This document shows, piece by piece, positions 56,669-64,000 of a DNA stretch of 64,000 bases. Origin of the DNA: Halomonas huangheensis (GTDB lineage Bacteria > Pseudomonadota > Gammaproteobacteria > Pseudomonadales > Halomonadaceae); NCBI RefSeq assembly GCF_001431725.1, contig NZ_CP013106.1, positions 1,302,001 through 1,366,000 of the forward strand, read 5' to 3'. The position numbers and the translations under genes were made by a program. Under the pieces are notes generated by a model that made no database searches, had not been told where the DNA came from, and worked only from the letters and a program-made list of their open reading frames with translations. Positions within the stretch are counted from its first letter, which is position 1, and each line of letters opens with the position of its first letter.

Positions 56669-57688
56669 TCAATTGCCGCTGTTAGATGCTGAGGCATCCG
56701 AGTCGGCCGCGTTGTTGGGGCCTTTATCGGTATCTTCGTTGGCACCGTCCTCGATACCGTCTTCGATACCTTCCTCGACAACCGGAATATCCGCGGGTGT
56801 TTCGAGAGTCAGGCGGCCCAGTTTGCCATCGCGCAGCTCATGCAACAGCACCTCGGAGCCACGATGCAGATCGATCTCTCCGCCGGCACGTAGTCCGCCG
56901 CGCTTTGCGGCGATCTCGCCGAGGATGGCATGGCCATCGAAACCGGCCAGCGCCATCAGGTCTGGACGTTCGCCACCATCGGCTTCGACGCTATCCGCCT
57001 GTGGGTGAGCTTCGTAGAGTGGTAGTGTCTTGAGCTTATACCGTGCTTTCAGCGCATCTGGATAGCGCCTGGCCAGTTCTGCGGCAGTAATCAAGGCGAC
57101 ATCGACGTAATCAATCGCCGTATCACGGATCGCGCCACTGGCTGCCAGTCGATAGGCGCTGGCCTGATTCTCGATCTTCGGCCACAGAACCCCCGGCGTG
57201 TCGGTAAGGGCGACGCGCCCCTGGATACGCACCTTCTGCTGGCGCTTGGTGACAGCGGGCTCATTGCCGGTCTTGGCGATGGTCCGGCCAGCGAGGCCAT
57301 TGATCAACGTCGATTTACCGACATTGGGAATGCCCATGACCATGACGCGGACATCACGGTCGGCACGCACCTGGCCGGCCAGCTCATGACAGAGCTTGGG
57401 GATGCGCTTGAGCTCACGGGTATTGGTAGTCGTCACTGCCAACGCACGAGTGTCGGGCTGTGCGTCGAAGTAAGCTGCCCACTCGCGAGTGCGCTCAGGA
57501 TCGGCAAGGTCGGCACGCGACAGGATCTTGAGCACCGGTTTGTGGCGCGTAAGCTGTGCCAGCATCGGGTTGGCGCTGGAATAGGGCAAACGGGCATCGA
57601 GCACTTCGATCACAACATCGATTTCCGGCAGTGCTTCAAGAATCTGGCGCCGCGCCTTGTTCATGTGTCCCGGAAACCAACCGAGCAT
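56669..57688 (-). CDS. ylqF: Ribosome biogenesis GTPase YlqF/RbgA
   Basis: Circularly permuted GTPase that assists 50S subunit assembly. The G4 motif comes first (LSRADLAD, with SRAD in place of the usual NKxD), then G1 GIPNVGKST and G3 DTPG; the GWFPGHM start is diagnostic. The C-terminal YlqF domain ends in an acidic, low-complexity tail (EEGIEDGIEDGANEDTD) that is longer than usual and may reflect a salt-adapted proteome. The length is 339 residues. AGGAG lies nine bases before the ATG. Confidence 0.92.
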   Translation of the reverse strand: MLGWFPGHMNKARRQILEALPEIDVVIEVLDARLPYSSANPMLAQLTRHKPVLKILSRADLADPERTREWAAYFDAQPDTRALAVTTTNTRELKRIPKLCHELAGQVRADRDVRVMVMGIPNVGKSTLINGLAGRTIAKTGNEPAVTKRQQKVRIQGRVALTDTPGVLWPKIENQASAYRLAASGAIRDTAIDYVDVALITAAELARRYPDALKARYKLKTLPLYEAHPQADSVEADGGERPDLMALAGFDGHAILGEIAAKRGGLRAGGEIDLHRGSEVLLHELRDGKLGRLTLETPADIPVVEEGIEDGIEDGANEDTDKGPNNAADSDASASNSGN

Positions 57689-57710
57689 GATGCCTTTCTC
57701 CTACTGACAA

Positions 57711-57742
57711 ACGGCCGACCATCTTATCAGATGACCGGCCGT
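57711..57742 (-). terminator. Terminator of msrB
   Basis: Stem ACGGCCG/CGGCCGT with an inner CATC/GATG pairing, followed on the minus strand by TTTGT. It lies 40 bases after the msrB stop. Confidence 0.65.
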
Positions 57743-57782
57743 GTGCGCGGTGGTTTCGGTATTCAAGCCACTTCCGACGTGG

Positions 57783-58181
57783 CTATTCGCCTTCGTGAAA
57801 GTTCAAGGCCACTGAGTTGATACAGAAGCGGTTGCCTGTGGTAGGTGGGCCATCGGGGAATACATGACCAAGATGAGCATTGCAGCGTCCACAGGTGACC
57901 TCGACTCGGCGCATGCCATGGCTGGTGTCGAAGTGCTCCTCCACGCTTTCCGATGATAGCGGGCGGTCAAAGCTGGGCCAGCCACAGCCGGCATCGAACT
58001 TGTGTTCATTCTCGAACAGTGGGGCATTGCAGCATACGCAATGATAGATGCCGTGAACGTCGGTGACTTGATAGTCGCCACTGAAAGGGCGCTCAGTACC
58101 CTTTTCACGCGTTACCTCGTATTGCTCTGGAGTGAGCTGTTCACGCCATTCGGCATCGGGTTTCTCGATCTTCTTGCGCAT
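57783..58181 (-). CDS. msrB: Peptide methionine-R-sulfoxide reductase MsrB
   Basis: Repairs the R epimer of methionine sulfoxide in the cytoplasm. The 132 residues show the zinc cysteines in [10 protein letters not shown] and [12 protein letters not shown], the [10 protein letters not shown] motif and the catalytic cysteine in [11 protein letters not shown]. There is no signal peptide. AGGAG lies seven bases before ATG 58181. It complements the exported MsrA encoded at 8.4-9.1 kb. It is upstream of ylqF in the same direction but separated by a terminator. Confidence 0.95.
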   Translation of the reverse strand: MRKKIEKPDAEWREQLTPEQYEVTREKGTERPFSGDYQVTDVHGIYHCVCCNAPLFENEHKFDAGCGWPSFDRPLSSESVEEHFDTSHGMRRVEVTCGRCNAHLGHVFPDGPPTTGNRFCINSVALNFHEGE

Positions 58182-58495
58182 GGACCTTCTCCTGGCAACT
58201 GACGTTGGCATTCCACACCCTTCAAACTACGACGTTTGATCAAATTTGACCAATAAGCACTATGTCCAGGATGGTGGCGTCCAATCTATCGTCGAGAATG
58301 TGGTATTCAGTCTGTGTTAGCCCGCTCGTACTAATCTGTGCTGATGGCCCTACTGAAATAGGGAGGGTTGCGGGGTGTGAAGGGGAGCCAGACAGGAAAT
58401 CGAGTCGCCCGGAAAATTTCAGTCATTCCTTGGGCTTGACACTTATGAGGGGGCTCAGTAACATACGCGCCACCTCGACGAGCCGAGTCGTATGC
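58182..58495. other. Intergenic region upstream of the tRNA cluster
   Basis: About 315 bases between msrB (leftward) and the first tRNA. The right end holds the strong tRNA promoter at 58436-58464. I see no gene in the rest. Confidence 0.5.
58436..58464 (+). promoter_or_regulatory. Sigma-70 promoter of the tRNA-Glu/Gly operon
   Basis: TTGACA at 58436-58441 and TAACAT at 58459-58464, with an optimal 17-base spacer. Transcription would start about 25 bases before the first tRNA-Glu. Confidence 0.88.
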
Positions 58496-58571
58496 GTCCC
58501 ATTCGTCTAGTGGTCCAGGACACCGCCCTTTCACGGCGGGAACAGGGGTTCGAACCCCCTATGGGACGCCA
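58496..58571 (+). tRNA. tRNA-Glu (anticodon TTC), copy 1
   Basis: A 76-base tRNA with encoded CCA. The acceptor stem GTCCCAT/ATGGGAC, anticodon loop CTTTCAC and T-arm GGTTCGAACCCC are intact. Confidence 0.97.
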
Positions 58572-58610
58572 TCTCGACTCATCAAGGTGCTGTATCGGAA
58601 AGTTGGATAT

Positions 58611-58685
58611 GCGGGAATAGCTCAGTGGTAGAGCACAACCTTGCCAAGGTTGGGGTCGCGAGTTCGAATCTCGTTTCCCGCTCCA
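58611..58685 (+). tRNA. tRNA-Gly (anticodon GCC), copy 1
   Basis: A 75-base tRNA with encoded CCA. The acceptor stem GCGGGAA/TTCCCGC, anticodon loop TTGCCAA and T-arm are intact. Confidence 0.97.
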
Positions 58686-58707
58686 TATCTGCTGCGGTGG
58701 ATCATGC

Positions 58708-58783
58708 GTCCCATTCGTCTAGTGGTCCAGGACACCGCCCTTTCACGGCGGGAACAGGGGTTCGAACCCCCTATGGGACGCCA
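58708..58783 (+). tRNA. tRNA-Glu (anticodon TTC), copy 2
   Basis: Identical to copy 1 over all 76 bases. It is 22 bases after tRNA-Gly copy 1. Confidence 0.97.
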
Positions 58784-58818
58784 CTTCTGATACAAATTGT
58801 TGCGCTGCGAATGCGTTT

Positions 58819-58893
58819 GCGGGAATAGCTCAGTGGTAGAGCACAACCTTGCCAAGGTTGGGGTCGCGAGTTCGAATCTCGTTTCCCGCTCCA
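58819..58893 (+). tRNA. tRNA-Gly (anticodon GCC), copy 2
   Basis: Identical to tRNA-Gly copy 1. It is followed by a spacer similar to that after copy 1, and then by a tRNA-Gly 3' remnant. Confidence 0.97.
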
Positions 58894-58930
58894 TATCTGC
58901 TTCGGTGGATAAAGAGTCGGCCAATGTGAC

Positions 58931-58994
58931 GGTCGCGAGCTGGTACGCCAGCCCGGTGGTACGCCACCCGGTCGAATCACGTTATCCCGCTCCA
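58931..58994 (+). pseudogene. tRNA-Gly 3' remnant with two-hairpin insertion, copy A
   Basis: GGTCGCGA, then TCGAAT...CCCGCTCCA, reproduces the variable-loop, T-arm and acceptor 3' part of tRNA-Gly. Between the two parts lie about 31 extra bases, which form CTGG-TACG-CCAG and GGTGG-TACG-CCACC hairpins. There is no 5' half. The spacer after the remnant resembles the one after intact tRNA-Gly genes. Confidence 0.8.
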
Positions 58995-59016
58995 TATCTG
59001 CTTCAGTAGATCATGC

Positions 59017-59092
59017 GTCCCATTCGTCTAGTGGTCCAGGACACCGCCCTTTCACGGCGGGAACAGGGGTTCGAACCCCCTATGGGACGCCA
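59017..59092 (+). tRNA. tRNA-Glu (anticodon TTC), copy 3
   Basis: Identical to the other two tRNA-Glu genes, with encoded CCA. Confidence 0.97.
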
Positions 59093-59159
59093 CTTCGCAT
59101 CGTCGACACGCCACACAGGAAGCTCTGTTTCTATCTGATTCAGCTTCTGTCTGTATAAA

Positions 59160-59234
59160 GCGGGAATAGCTCAGTGGTAGAGCACAACCTTGCCAAGGTT
59201 GGGGTCGCGAGTTCGAATCTCGTTTCCCGCTCCA
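59160..59234 (+). tRNA. tRNA-Gly (anticodon GCC), copy 3
   Basis: Identical to the other two tRNA-Gly genes. It is the last intact tRNA of the cluster. Confidence 0.97.
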
Positions 59235-59575
59235 GTTTTCGTTCCATCCTTCCGCAGTAATAGTCCTTGGGGTCGCGATCTGGTGCGCCAGCCCGGTGGT
59301 GCGCCACCCGGTCGAATCTCATTTCCCGCTCCAGTATCGACCTATCAATTGTATACCTGGCTCGTCGACGTGACCTGAGCATGCCCCCGCGCCGACTGGC
59401 GATTCTTGCGCTGCTTGTGTGTGGGCTGTCGAGTGCGAGCGCAACAACTCCATCCTTTACTTGAAGTCGCAATGCTTCGCCCTCATATCCTAAGCCTTCT
59501 ATCTTTCTGTCGATACTGATCGCGTCACCAGGCGTGATGGGTGACGACACCTCTGACATTCTCCAGGATTTGCTC
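59235..59575. other. Intergenic region between the tRNA cluster and the ABC transporter
   Basis: About 340 bases holding the second tRNA-Gly remnant (59267-59333). The remaining 240 bases should contain the transporter promoter. I see no clear terminator for the tRNA operon and no gene. Confidence 0.45.
59267..59333 (+). pseudogene. tRNA-Gly 3' remnant with two-hairpin insertion, copy B
   Basis: TTGGGGTCGCGA and TCGAATCTCATTTCCCGC with TCCA flank the same insertion as in copy A, but both hairpin loops read TGCG instead of TACG: CTGG-TGCG-CCAG and GGTGG-TGCG-CCACC. The 5' tRNA half is missing. Confidence 0.8.
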
Positions 59576-60538
59576 ATGGCCGAACCGGCGCTGTCCATCC
59601 GTGGCCTGACCAAGGTCTACGGCAATGGCTTTCAGGCTCTCAAGGGCATCGATCTCGATGTTCAACAGGGCGATTTCTATGCACTGCTCGGGCCCAATGG
59701 GGCCGGCAAGTCCACCACTCTGGGTGTGGTTTGTTCTCTGGTACAGAAGACCGCGGGCAAGGTGAAGATCTTCGGCATCGATATCGATGAGGACTTCGCC
59801 CGTGCCAAGTACCACCTTGGAGTGGTGCCACAGGAGTTCAACTTCAACCAGTTCGAGAATGTGCTCGATATCGTGCTGGCGCAGGCGGGCTATTACGGCA
59901 TGCCGCGTAGTGAGGCACTGCCACGTGCTGAAAGCCTGTTGCGTGATCTCAGTCTGTGGGACAAGCGTAATGGCAGTGCACGCATGCTTTCCGGTGGTAT
60001 GAAGCGTCGTCTGATGATTGCTCGAGCGCTGATGCATCGCCCCAAACTGCTGATTCTCGACGAGCCGACTGCGGGTGTGGATATCGAGTTGCGTCGCAGC
60101 ATGTGGGACTACATGCGTCGCATCAATCGTGATGAAGGCACCACCATTATCCTTACCACGCACTATCTCGAGGAGGCCGAGAGCCTCTGTCGGCATATCG
60201 GCATCATCAATCTGGGTGAGATCGTGCGTGATACCAGTGTACGTGAGCTGCTGGCTGAGCTGGATACCGAGACGTTCCTGCTCGATCTGGCAGAACCTCT
60301 GAGCCATGTGCCGAAGATCGATGGGTTCGAGGTCAAGCGAGTCGACGACACTCAGCTGTCGGTAATGGTACATCGCGGGCAACGGCTCAATGATGTGTTC
60401 GATGTACTGGGACGTGAAGGTGTGCAGGTGGTGTCAATGCGCAACCGCGCCAACCGCCTGGAGGAGATGTTCGTGTCGATGGTCGAGAAGGGCAATGCCC
60501 AACAGGCACAGGCCGATAACAGGGAGCTGCGTGGATGA
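59576..60538 (+). CDS. yadG: ABC exporter ATP-binding protein, YadG-type
   Basis: Nucleotide-binding subunit of an ABC-2 type exporter, 320 residues. Motifs are Walker A GPNGAGKST, the Q-loop in VVPQEFNF, the signature LSGGMKRRLMIARAL, Walker B LLILDEPTAGVD and the H-loop TTHYLEEAE. A C-terminal domain of about 80 residues follows. AGGA lies seven bases before the ATG at 59576; the frame starts at 59534 without support. The stop overlaps the permease start by four bases. The substrate is unknown. Confidence 0.92.
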   Translation: MAEPALSIRGLTKVYGNGFQALKGIDLDVQQGDFYALLGPNGAGKSTTLGVVCSLVQKTAGKVKIFGIDIDEDFARAKYHLGVVPQEFNFNQFENVLDIVLAQAGYYGMPRSEALPRAESLLRDLSLWDKRNGSARMLSGGMKRRLMIARALMHRPKLLILDEPTAGVDIELRRSMWDYMRRINRDEGTTIILTTHYLEEAESLCRHIGIINLGEIVRDTSVRELLAELDTETFLLDLAEPLSHVPKIDGFEVKRVDDTQLSVMVHRGQRLNDVFDVLGREGVQVVSMRNRANRLEEMFVSMVEKGNAQQAQADNRELRG

Positions 60539-61308
60539 ACCCTAGTCAGATAGCGATTGCCCTGTGGACCCTGGTGGTCAAGGAGATCAAACGATTCACG
60601 CGGATCTGGCCGCAGACGCTGTTGCCACCTTCGATCACCATGACGATGTATTTCATCATCTTCGGTAATCTGATCGGCTCGCGGATCGGGGAGATGGATG
60701 GCTACAGTTATATGGACTTCATTGTTCCGGGCCTGATCATGATGTCGGTGATCACCAATAGCTACTCCAATGTTGCCTCGTCGTTCTTCTCCAACAAGTT
60801 CCAGCGCAGTATTGAAGAGATGATGGTCTCGCCGATGCCCAACTGGGTGATTCTGGCTGGCTTTGTGCTTGGTGGTATGGCGCGTGGTCTGGGTGTCGGC
60901 GTCATTGTCACTGGAGTGTCGCTGTTCTTCACTCGCATCGACGTCGCGCACCCACTGTTGACGTTGGTCGTGGTAGTGCTGACGGCAGCGTTGTTTGCCC
61001 TCGGCGGGTTCATCAACGCATTGCTCGGCAAGAAGTTTGATGACATCTCGATTGTCCCGACCTTTGTGCTGACGCCGCTCACATACCTGGGTGGAGTGTT
61101 CTACTCCATCTCGCTGCTGCCGGCGTTCTGGCAGGGTGCCTCGATGCTCAACCCGATCCTGTATATGGTCAATGTGTTCCGCTACGGTTTCCTGGGGGTA
61201 TCCGATATACCCGTCGGCTGGGCGCTGACGGCGATCATGGGCTTTATCGTTGCGCTGTTCGCGGTAGCATTGTGGATGCTCGAGAATGGCAAGGGTATTC
61301 GTAGCTGA
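60535..61308 (+). CDS. yadH: ABC-2 type exporter permease, YadH-type
   Basis: The 257-residue membrane partner of YadG with about six helices. The ABC2 signature region lies in the segment from PTFVLTPLTYLGGVFY to LNPILYMVNVFRYGFLG. YMDFIVPGLIMMSV and FSNKFQRSIEEMMVSPM are also typical. ATGA overlap with yadG shows translational coupling. A 19-bp tandem array begins ten bases after its stop. Confidence 0.93.
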   Translation: MNPSQIAIALWTLVVKEIKRFTRIWPQTLLPPSITMTMYFIIFGNLIGSRIGEMDGYSYMDFIVPGLIMMSVITNSYSNVASSFFSNKFQRSIEEMMVSPMPNWVILAGFVLGGMARGLGVGVIVTGVSLFFTRIDVAHPLLTLVVVVLTAALFALGGFINALLGKKFDDISIVPTFVLTPLTYLGGVFYSISLLPAFWQGASMLNPILYMVNVFRYGFLGVSDIPVGWALTAIMGFIVALFAVALWMLENGKGIRS

Positions 61309-61317
61309 GCCGTATCG

Positions 61318-61412
61318 TAGATGGTCCTTGAGCCAGTAGATGGTCCTTGAGCCAGTAGATGGTCCTTGAGCTGGTAGATGGTCCTTGAGCTGGTAGATGG
61401 TCCTTGAACAGG
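61318..61412. repeat. 19-bp tandem repeat TAGATGGTCCTTGAGCCAG, five units
   Basis: Five units of exactly 19 bases start at 61318, 61337, 61356, 61375 and 61394, followed by a partial unit (TAGACGG). Units 1-2 end GAGCCAG, units 3-4 GAGCTGG and unit 5 GAACAGG. The array fills most of the gap between yadH and queF. Confidence 0.97.
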
Positions 61413-61446
61413 TAGACGGCTGTAAAGTTGGCCGAGGAATGATGAT

Positions 61447-62298
61447 ATGAGTGAGTTATCCACACCCGGTCAGCGGCCGGAGACTCTGGAGCATGCGCCG
61501 CTGGGGCGTGAGTCGAATTATCCTGAGCACTATGATCCGAGCCTGCTGTTTCCGATTGCACGTGCTGCCAACCGCGCACCTCTGGGCATCGAGGAGAGCC
61601 GGTTGCCGTTCGTTGGTGAAGATGAATGGCATGCCTTCGAGCTTTCCTGGTTGAACCGCAAGGGCAAGCCGATCGTCGCCGTGGCGCGCTTTCGCTTGCC
61701 TGCCGAGTCACCGAACCTGATCGAGTCGAAGTCATGGAAGCTGTATCTCAACAGCTTCAATCAGACGCATTTCGACGATCATGCAGCAGTGGCCCAGACA
61801 CTGACCGCAGACCTGTCCAAGGCGGCGGGGGCTGAGGTCAAGGTCGAGCTGTTGGCGGTCGATGATGCTGAGCTGATGCCGCGCCCGCTGCCTGGCGAAT
61901 GTATCGATGATCTGGACATCGACGTCCGTAGCTATACGCCCAGCAGTGACCATCTTGCCGTCGGCGACGAGGTTGTTGAGGAGACCTTGACCTCGCACTT
62001 GCTCAAGTCCAACTGCCCGGTGACTGGTCAGCCGGATTGGGGCAGTGTGATGATTCGCTACCGTGGCCCGCGGCTCGATCGCGAGGGCCTGTTGCGTTAT
62101 ATCATCGGCTATCGTCAGCATCAGGACTTCCATGAGCATTGTGTGGAGCACATCTTTACCGATTTGATGCAGCGGGCCAGACCGGAGCGACTGCTGGTCA
62201 TGGCGCGCTACGTGCGTCGCGGTGGGCTCGACATCAGCCCCTGGCGCGCAACTCCGGGTGAGGAGCCGCCGCTGCCGTTGCGCCTGGCACGACAGTAG
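61447..62298 (+). CDS. queF: NADPH-dependent 7-cyano-7-deazaguanine reductase QueF
   Basis: Reduces preQ0 to preQ1, the last soluble step before queuosine insertion into tRNA. The 283-residue length marks the bimodular (E. coli-type) QueF. The catalytic cysteine is in LLKSNCPVTGQPDWG, and the NADPH motif ESKSWKLYLNSFNQT and the substrate Glu in DFHEHCVEHIF are present. The start at 61447 has no good ribosome site within the preceding repeat, but the N-terminus fits the family. Confidence 0.95.
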   Translation: MSELSTPGQRPETLEHAPLGRESNYPEHYDPSLLFPIARAANRAPLGIEESRLPFVGEDEWHAFELSWLNRKGKPIVAVARFRLPAESPNLIESKSWKLYLNSFNQTHFDDHAAVAQTLTADLSKAAGAEVKVELLAVDDAELMPRPLPGECIDDLDIDVRSYTPSSDHLAVGDEVVEETLTSHLLKSNCPVTGQPDWGSVMIRYRGPRLDREGLLRYIIGYRQHQDFHEHCVEHIFTDLMQRARPERLLVMARYVRRGGLDISPWRATPGEEPPLPLRLARQ

Positions 62299-62385
62299 TT
62301 GAGCGCTTTGATAGGGTGCTGTCATGGGGCGTATAGCCGGTAGAGCGCCCTGACTGTAATCGAGTTGCCGAGGATGGAGACAACA

Positions 62386-62946
62386 ATGGATGCCATAACG
62401 CTACTGCATGAACGCAGTTCCATGGGCAAGCTGACCGGCCCTGCGCCTGATCAGGAGCAGCTCGAGACGCTATACAAGGCAGCCCTTCGCGCGCCGGATC
62501 ACAAGGAACTGCGCCCCTGGCGCTTTATCGAGTTTGTCGGTGAAGGGTTGGATCGCCTTGGCGAGCTGTTCGCCGAGGCAGAGTTCCGTGAGGATCCGAG
62601 TGCCAGTGATGACACCCTGAATGCCGCGCGCCTCAAGCCCAGGCGCGCGCCGATGGTGATTGGTGTGGTAGCCAAGGTAACGCCTGATATCCCGGGCGTA
62701 CCGAAGGTCGAACAGGTGATTTCGGCAGGCTGTGCGGCTCATGGCATCCTGCTGGCGGCACATGCGCTTGGCCTTGGTGCCATGTGGCGCAGCGGAAAGT
62801 ACGCCTTCGACGATACCGTGCGCAAGGGGCTGCGGTTGGCGGAAGATGATGAGTTGGTTGCCTTCATCTACCTGGGGCAACTTGCAGGGCGCCACAAACC
62901 GCTTGTCGAGCACGATATCGAGACTTTTGTCGAACGCTGGGATTGA
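62386..62946 (+). CDS. ydjA: Nitroreductase family protein YdjA
   Basis: Small FMN-dependent nitroreductase-fold protein of 186 residues. The FMN-binding segments LLHERSSMGKLTGPAPD (one Arg-Ser-Ser) and RAPDHKELRPWRFIEF are at the N-terminus, and GLGAMWRSG and YLGQLAG near the C-terminus. The E. coli YdjA homologue has low nitroreductase activity and an unknown physiological role. GGAG lies six bases before ATG 62386. It is followed by a thioesterase gene after ten bases. Confidence 0.9.
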   Translation: MDAITLLHERSSMGKLTGPAPDQEQLETLYKAALRAPDHKELRPWRFIEFVGEGLDRLGELFAEAEFREDPSASDDTLNAARLKPRRAPMVIGVVAKVTPDIPGVPKVEQVISAGCAAHGILLAAHALGLGAMWRSGKYAFDDTVRKGLRLAEDDELVAFIYLGQLAGRHKPLVEHDIETFVERWD

Positions 62947-62956
62947 AGGCCTGGGC

Positions 62957-63469
62957 ATGAGTGGATACAGGCGTGACATTGGCGAGGCTCACCCTCGTCT
63001 TCCCTTGTCGGAGAGCGGTGGCGAGGATGCTCCGGATGTGTTTCTCGACTGGCTGGCGGAGGCTATCCCCATGGTCAGGTCATTGGGCATCCAGCAGATG
63101 CAGCGCGATGGCGATCAACTCATCTGGCAGCTGGCGTTGACGCCCAACCTCAATGACAAGGGCACTGGCTTTGGCGGTGCTCTTACCGCCCAGACCACAT
63201 TGCTCGGCTGGTGTTGGACCACACTCTGGCTACGCCGGCGTGGCATATTGCGTGATGTGGTCGTCGCTACTGCCACTCAGCGGTTTCGCGCTCCGGTCAC
63301 AGACGACTATCGGATGATCTGCATGCCGGCAGAGGCCAATGCCAGCGAGCGGCTCGCCGAGCAGCTCGATCAGAAAGGCCGTGGGCGTATCTCCCTGGTT
63401 CAGCAGCTATGGTGCGGAGACACCCTATGTCTCGAGGCAAGTGGTGATTATGTCGTGCTGGCGCAGTGA
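62957..63469 (+). CDS. YiiD-type hotdog-fold thioesterase
   Basis: A 170-residue protein matching the C-terminal putative thioesterase domain of E. coli YiiD (FabY). The segment TPNLNDKGTGFGGALTAQ is the family signature of the hotdog helix, and LWCGDTLCLEASGDYVVL is the last strand pair. In E. coli the domain is fused to an acetyltransferase; here it is alone. In several gammaproteobacteria relatives initiate fatty-acid synthesis, so a role in acyl-ACP metabolism is possible. GAAGG lies seven bases before ATG 62957. It is probably cotranscribed with ydjA. Confidence 0.82.
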   Translation: MSGYRRDIGEAHPRLPLSESGGEDAPDVFLDWLAEAIPMVRSLGIQQMQRDGDQLIWQLALTPNLNDKGTGFGGALTAQTTLLGWCWTTLWLRRRGILRDVVVATATQRFRAPVTDDYRMICMPAEANASERLAEQLDQKGRGRISLVQQLWCGDTLCLEASGDYVVLAQ

Positions 63470-63497
63470 TCAAAAGCAAGGTCGCAATGGCCCGGGA

Positions 63498-64000
63498 CTA
63501 GGGCATCAGCAGCCCGAAGTAGCTCATTAGAGCAATCACACAGGTGATGGTCACGAAAGACGCCAGTGAGGCGATGAACAATGCACCGGCTCCAATATTG
63601 CCCATCGAGTACCGTTGGCAGATCAGCGGAAAGATGCTGATCATTGGAACACTGGCGAACAGCAGCGCCCCGGCAAGAGCATCGGGTGATCCCGGCATGA
63701 TCAGTGAGAAGGTGATCAGCATCGCCAGCGGATGAAGAACCAGCTTGCCGAATACGATCAGGCTGGCACTGCTCACCAGTCCTCTGACCTGAAGCCCATA
63801 CAGCGCACCTCCAACCGCGAATAGCGCTGTCGGGGCTGTGGCATTGGCCAGCATATCGATGACCTGACTCAGCGGCCCAGGCAGTTGAATCTCCAGTATG
63901 GCGAGAGCCACCCCGATGCAGAGAGCCAGCAACAGTGGGTTTCTGATCAGACGACGACCAACGGTGAGAAACGTAGCAATACGATTTCCACGCTGATGCT
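63498..64000 (-). CDS. AEC-family membrane transporter, C-terminal part
   Basis: The last 166 or so residues of an auxin-efflux-carrier (AEC) type transporter; the 5' part lies beyond the window. The frame is open to the edge and starts HQRGNRIATFLTVGRRLIRNP. Membrane helices include LLLALCIGVALAIL, TAPTALFAVGGAL, KLVLHPLAMLITFSLIM and the last helix before the end. Relatives export or import malonate, lactate or other anions. The gene converges on the thioesterase gene. Confidence 0.82.
   Translation of the reverse strand, partial: HQRGNRIATFLTVGRRLIRNPLLLALCIGVALAILEIQLPGPLSQVIDMLANATAPTALFAVGGALYGLQVRGLVSSASLIVFGKLVLHPLAMLITFSLIMPGSPDALAGALLFASVPMISIFPLICQRYSMGNIGAGALFIASLASFVTITCVIALMSYFGLLMP

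Noticed and set aside
59140..59613. Open frames across the tRNA cluster (for example 58622-58924 and 59140-59613, minus strand)
   Set aside because: Their peptides are translations of tRNA genes and repeat the same segments; these frames arise from the tRNA repeats.

Overview
The window is ordinary, gene-dense chromosome from a gammaproteobacterium, most likely a member of the Halomonadaceae (Halomonas or a close relative). The case rests on moderately high G+C, on gene orders shared with Escherichia coli and Pseudomonas (icd | rluE-nudJ-mnmA-hflD-purB; clpS-clpA | infA-bpt-aat | ftsK-lolA-rarA; alaA-htpX with msrB nearby), on the 531-residue Pseudomonas-type isocitrate lyase and on the 180-kDa NAD-glutamate dehydrogenase. 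The assignment below family level is inference. I see no prophage, insertion sequence, integron, CRISPR array, toxin-antitoxin pair or secretion locus.

Layout. 1-2.5 kb: gabD-gabT (GABA degradation; gabT runs off the left edge). 2.8-5.2 kb: a large protein with three DUF1266-like modules. 5.5-16 kb: envelope and stress genes (NlpC/P60 lipoprotein, LysR/MFS divergent pair, secreted MsrA, a membrane-anchored flavin disulfide reductase fused to a DedA/VTT domain, a CDP-alcohol phosphatidyltransferase, SlyD, a SlyB-like lipoprotein) and aceA. 16.3-22.5 kb: a leftward block for ribosome, tRNA and purine functions (rluE, nudJ, mnmA, hflD, purB, roxA, GNAT). 22.7-29.4 kb: icd, then an N-degron cluster with the readers clpS and clpA and the writers bpt and aat around infA. 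29.5-38.4 kb: ftsK, lolA, rarA, a hemerythrin-like gene, murI and trmA. 38.6-43.4 kb: gdhB. 43.6-53.6 kb: a small lipoprotein, mgtE, pyrD, rmf, rlmKL, a glutaredoxin-like gene, ypfJ, a WGR-like small protein, pdxB and a Vat-type acetyltransferase. 53.6-58.2 kb: a leftward block (ridA family, htpX, alaA, ylqF, msrB). 58.5-59.3 kb: three tRNA-Glu and three tRNA-Gly genes in strict alternation, plus two tRNA-Gly 3' remnants carrying a two-hairpin insert. 59.6-64 kb: a YadGH-type ABC exporter, queF, a nitroreductase, a thioesterase and the end of an AEC transporter.

How the genes work together. icd and aceA compete for isocitrate; gabD/gabT and gdhB feed carbon into the TCA cycle; clpS/clpA with aat/bpt form a complete tag-and-destroy route; rluE, mnmA, trmA, rlmKL, queF, roxA, ylqF, rmf and infA all act on ribosomes or tRNA; msrA (periplasmic) and msrB (cytoplasmic) repair oxidised methionine in two compartments.

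I did not find an obviously new multi-gene system. The most unusual signals are the tRNA-Gly remnants with paired UNCG-type hairpins, several unrelated short tandem arrays in intergenic DNA (7-, 14-, 16- and 19-bp units), the triple DUF1266-like protein, the VTT-oxidoreductase fusion, a hemerythrin-like protein that lacks most iron ligands, and a chromosomal Vat-like acetyltransferase next to pdxB. Many starts were moved inward from the longest frame to a codon with a good ribosome binding site.
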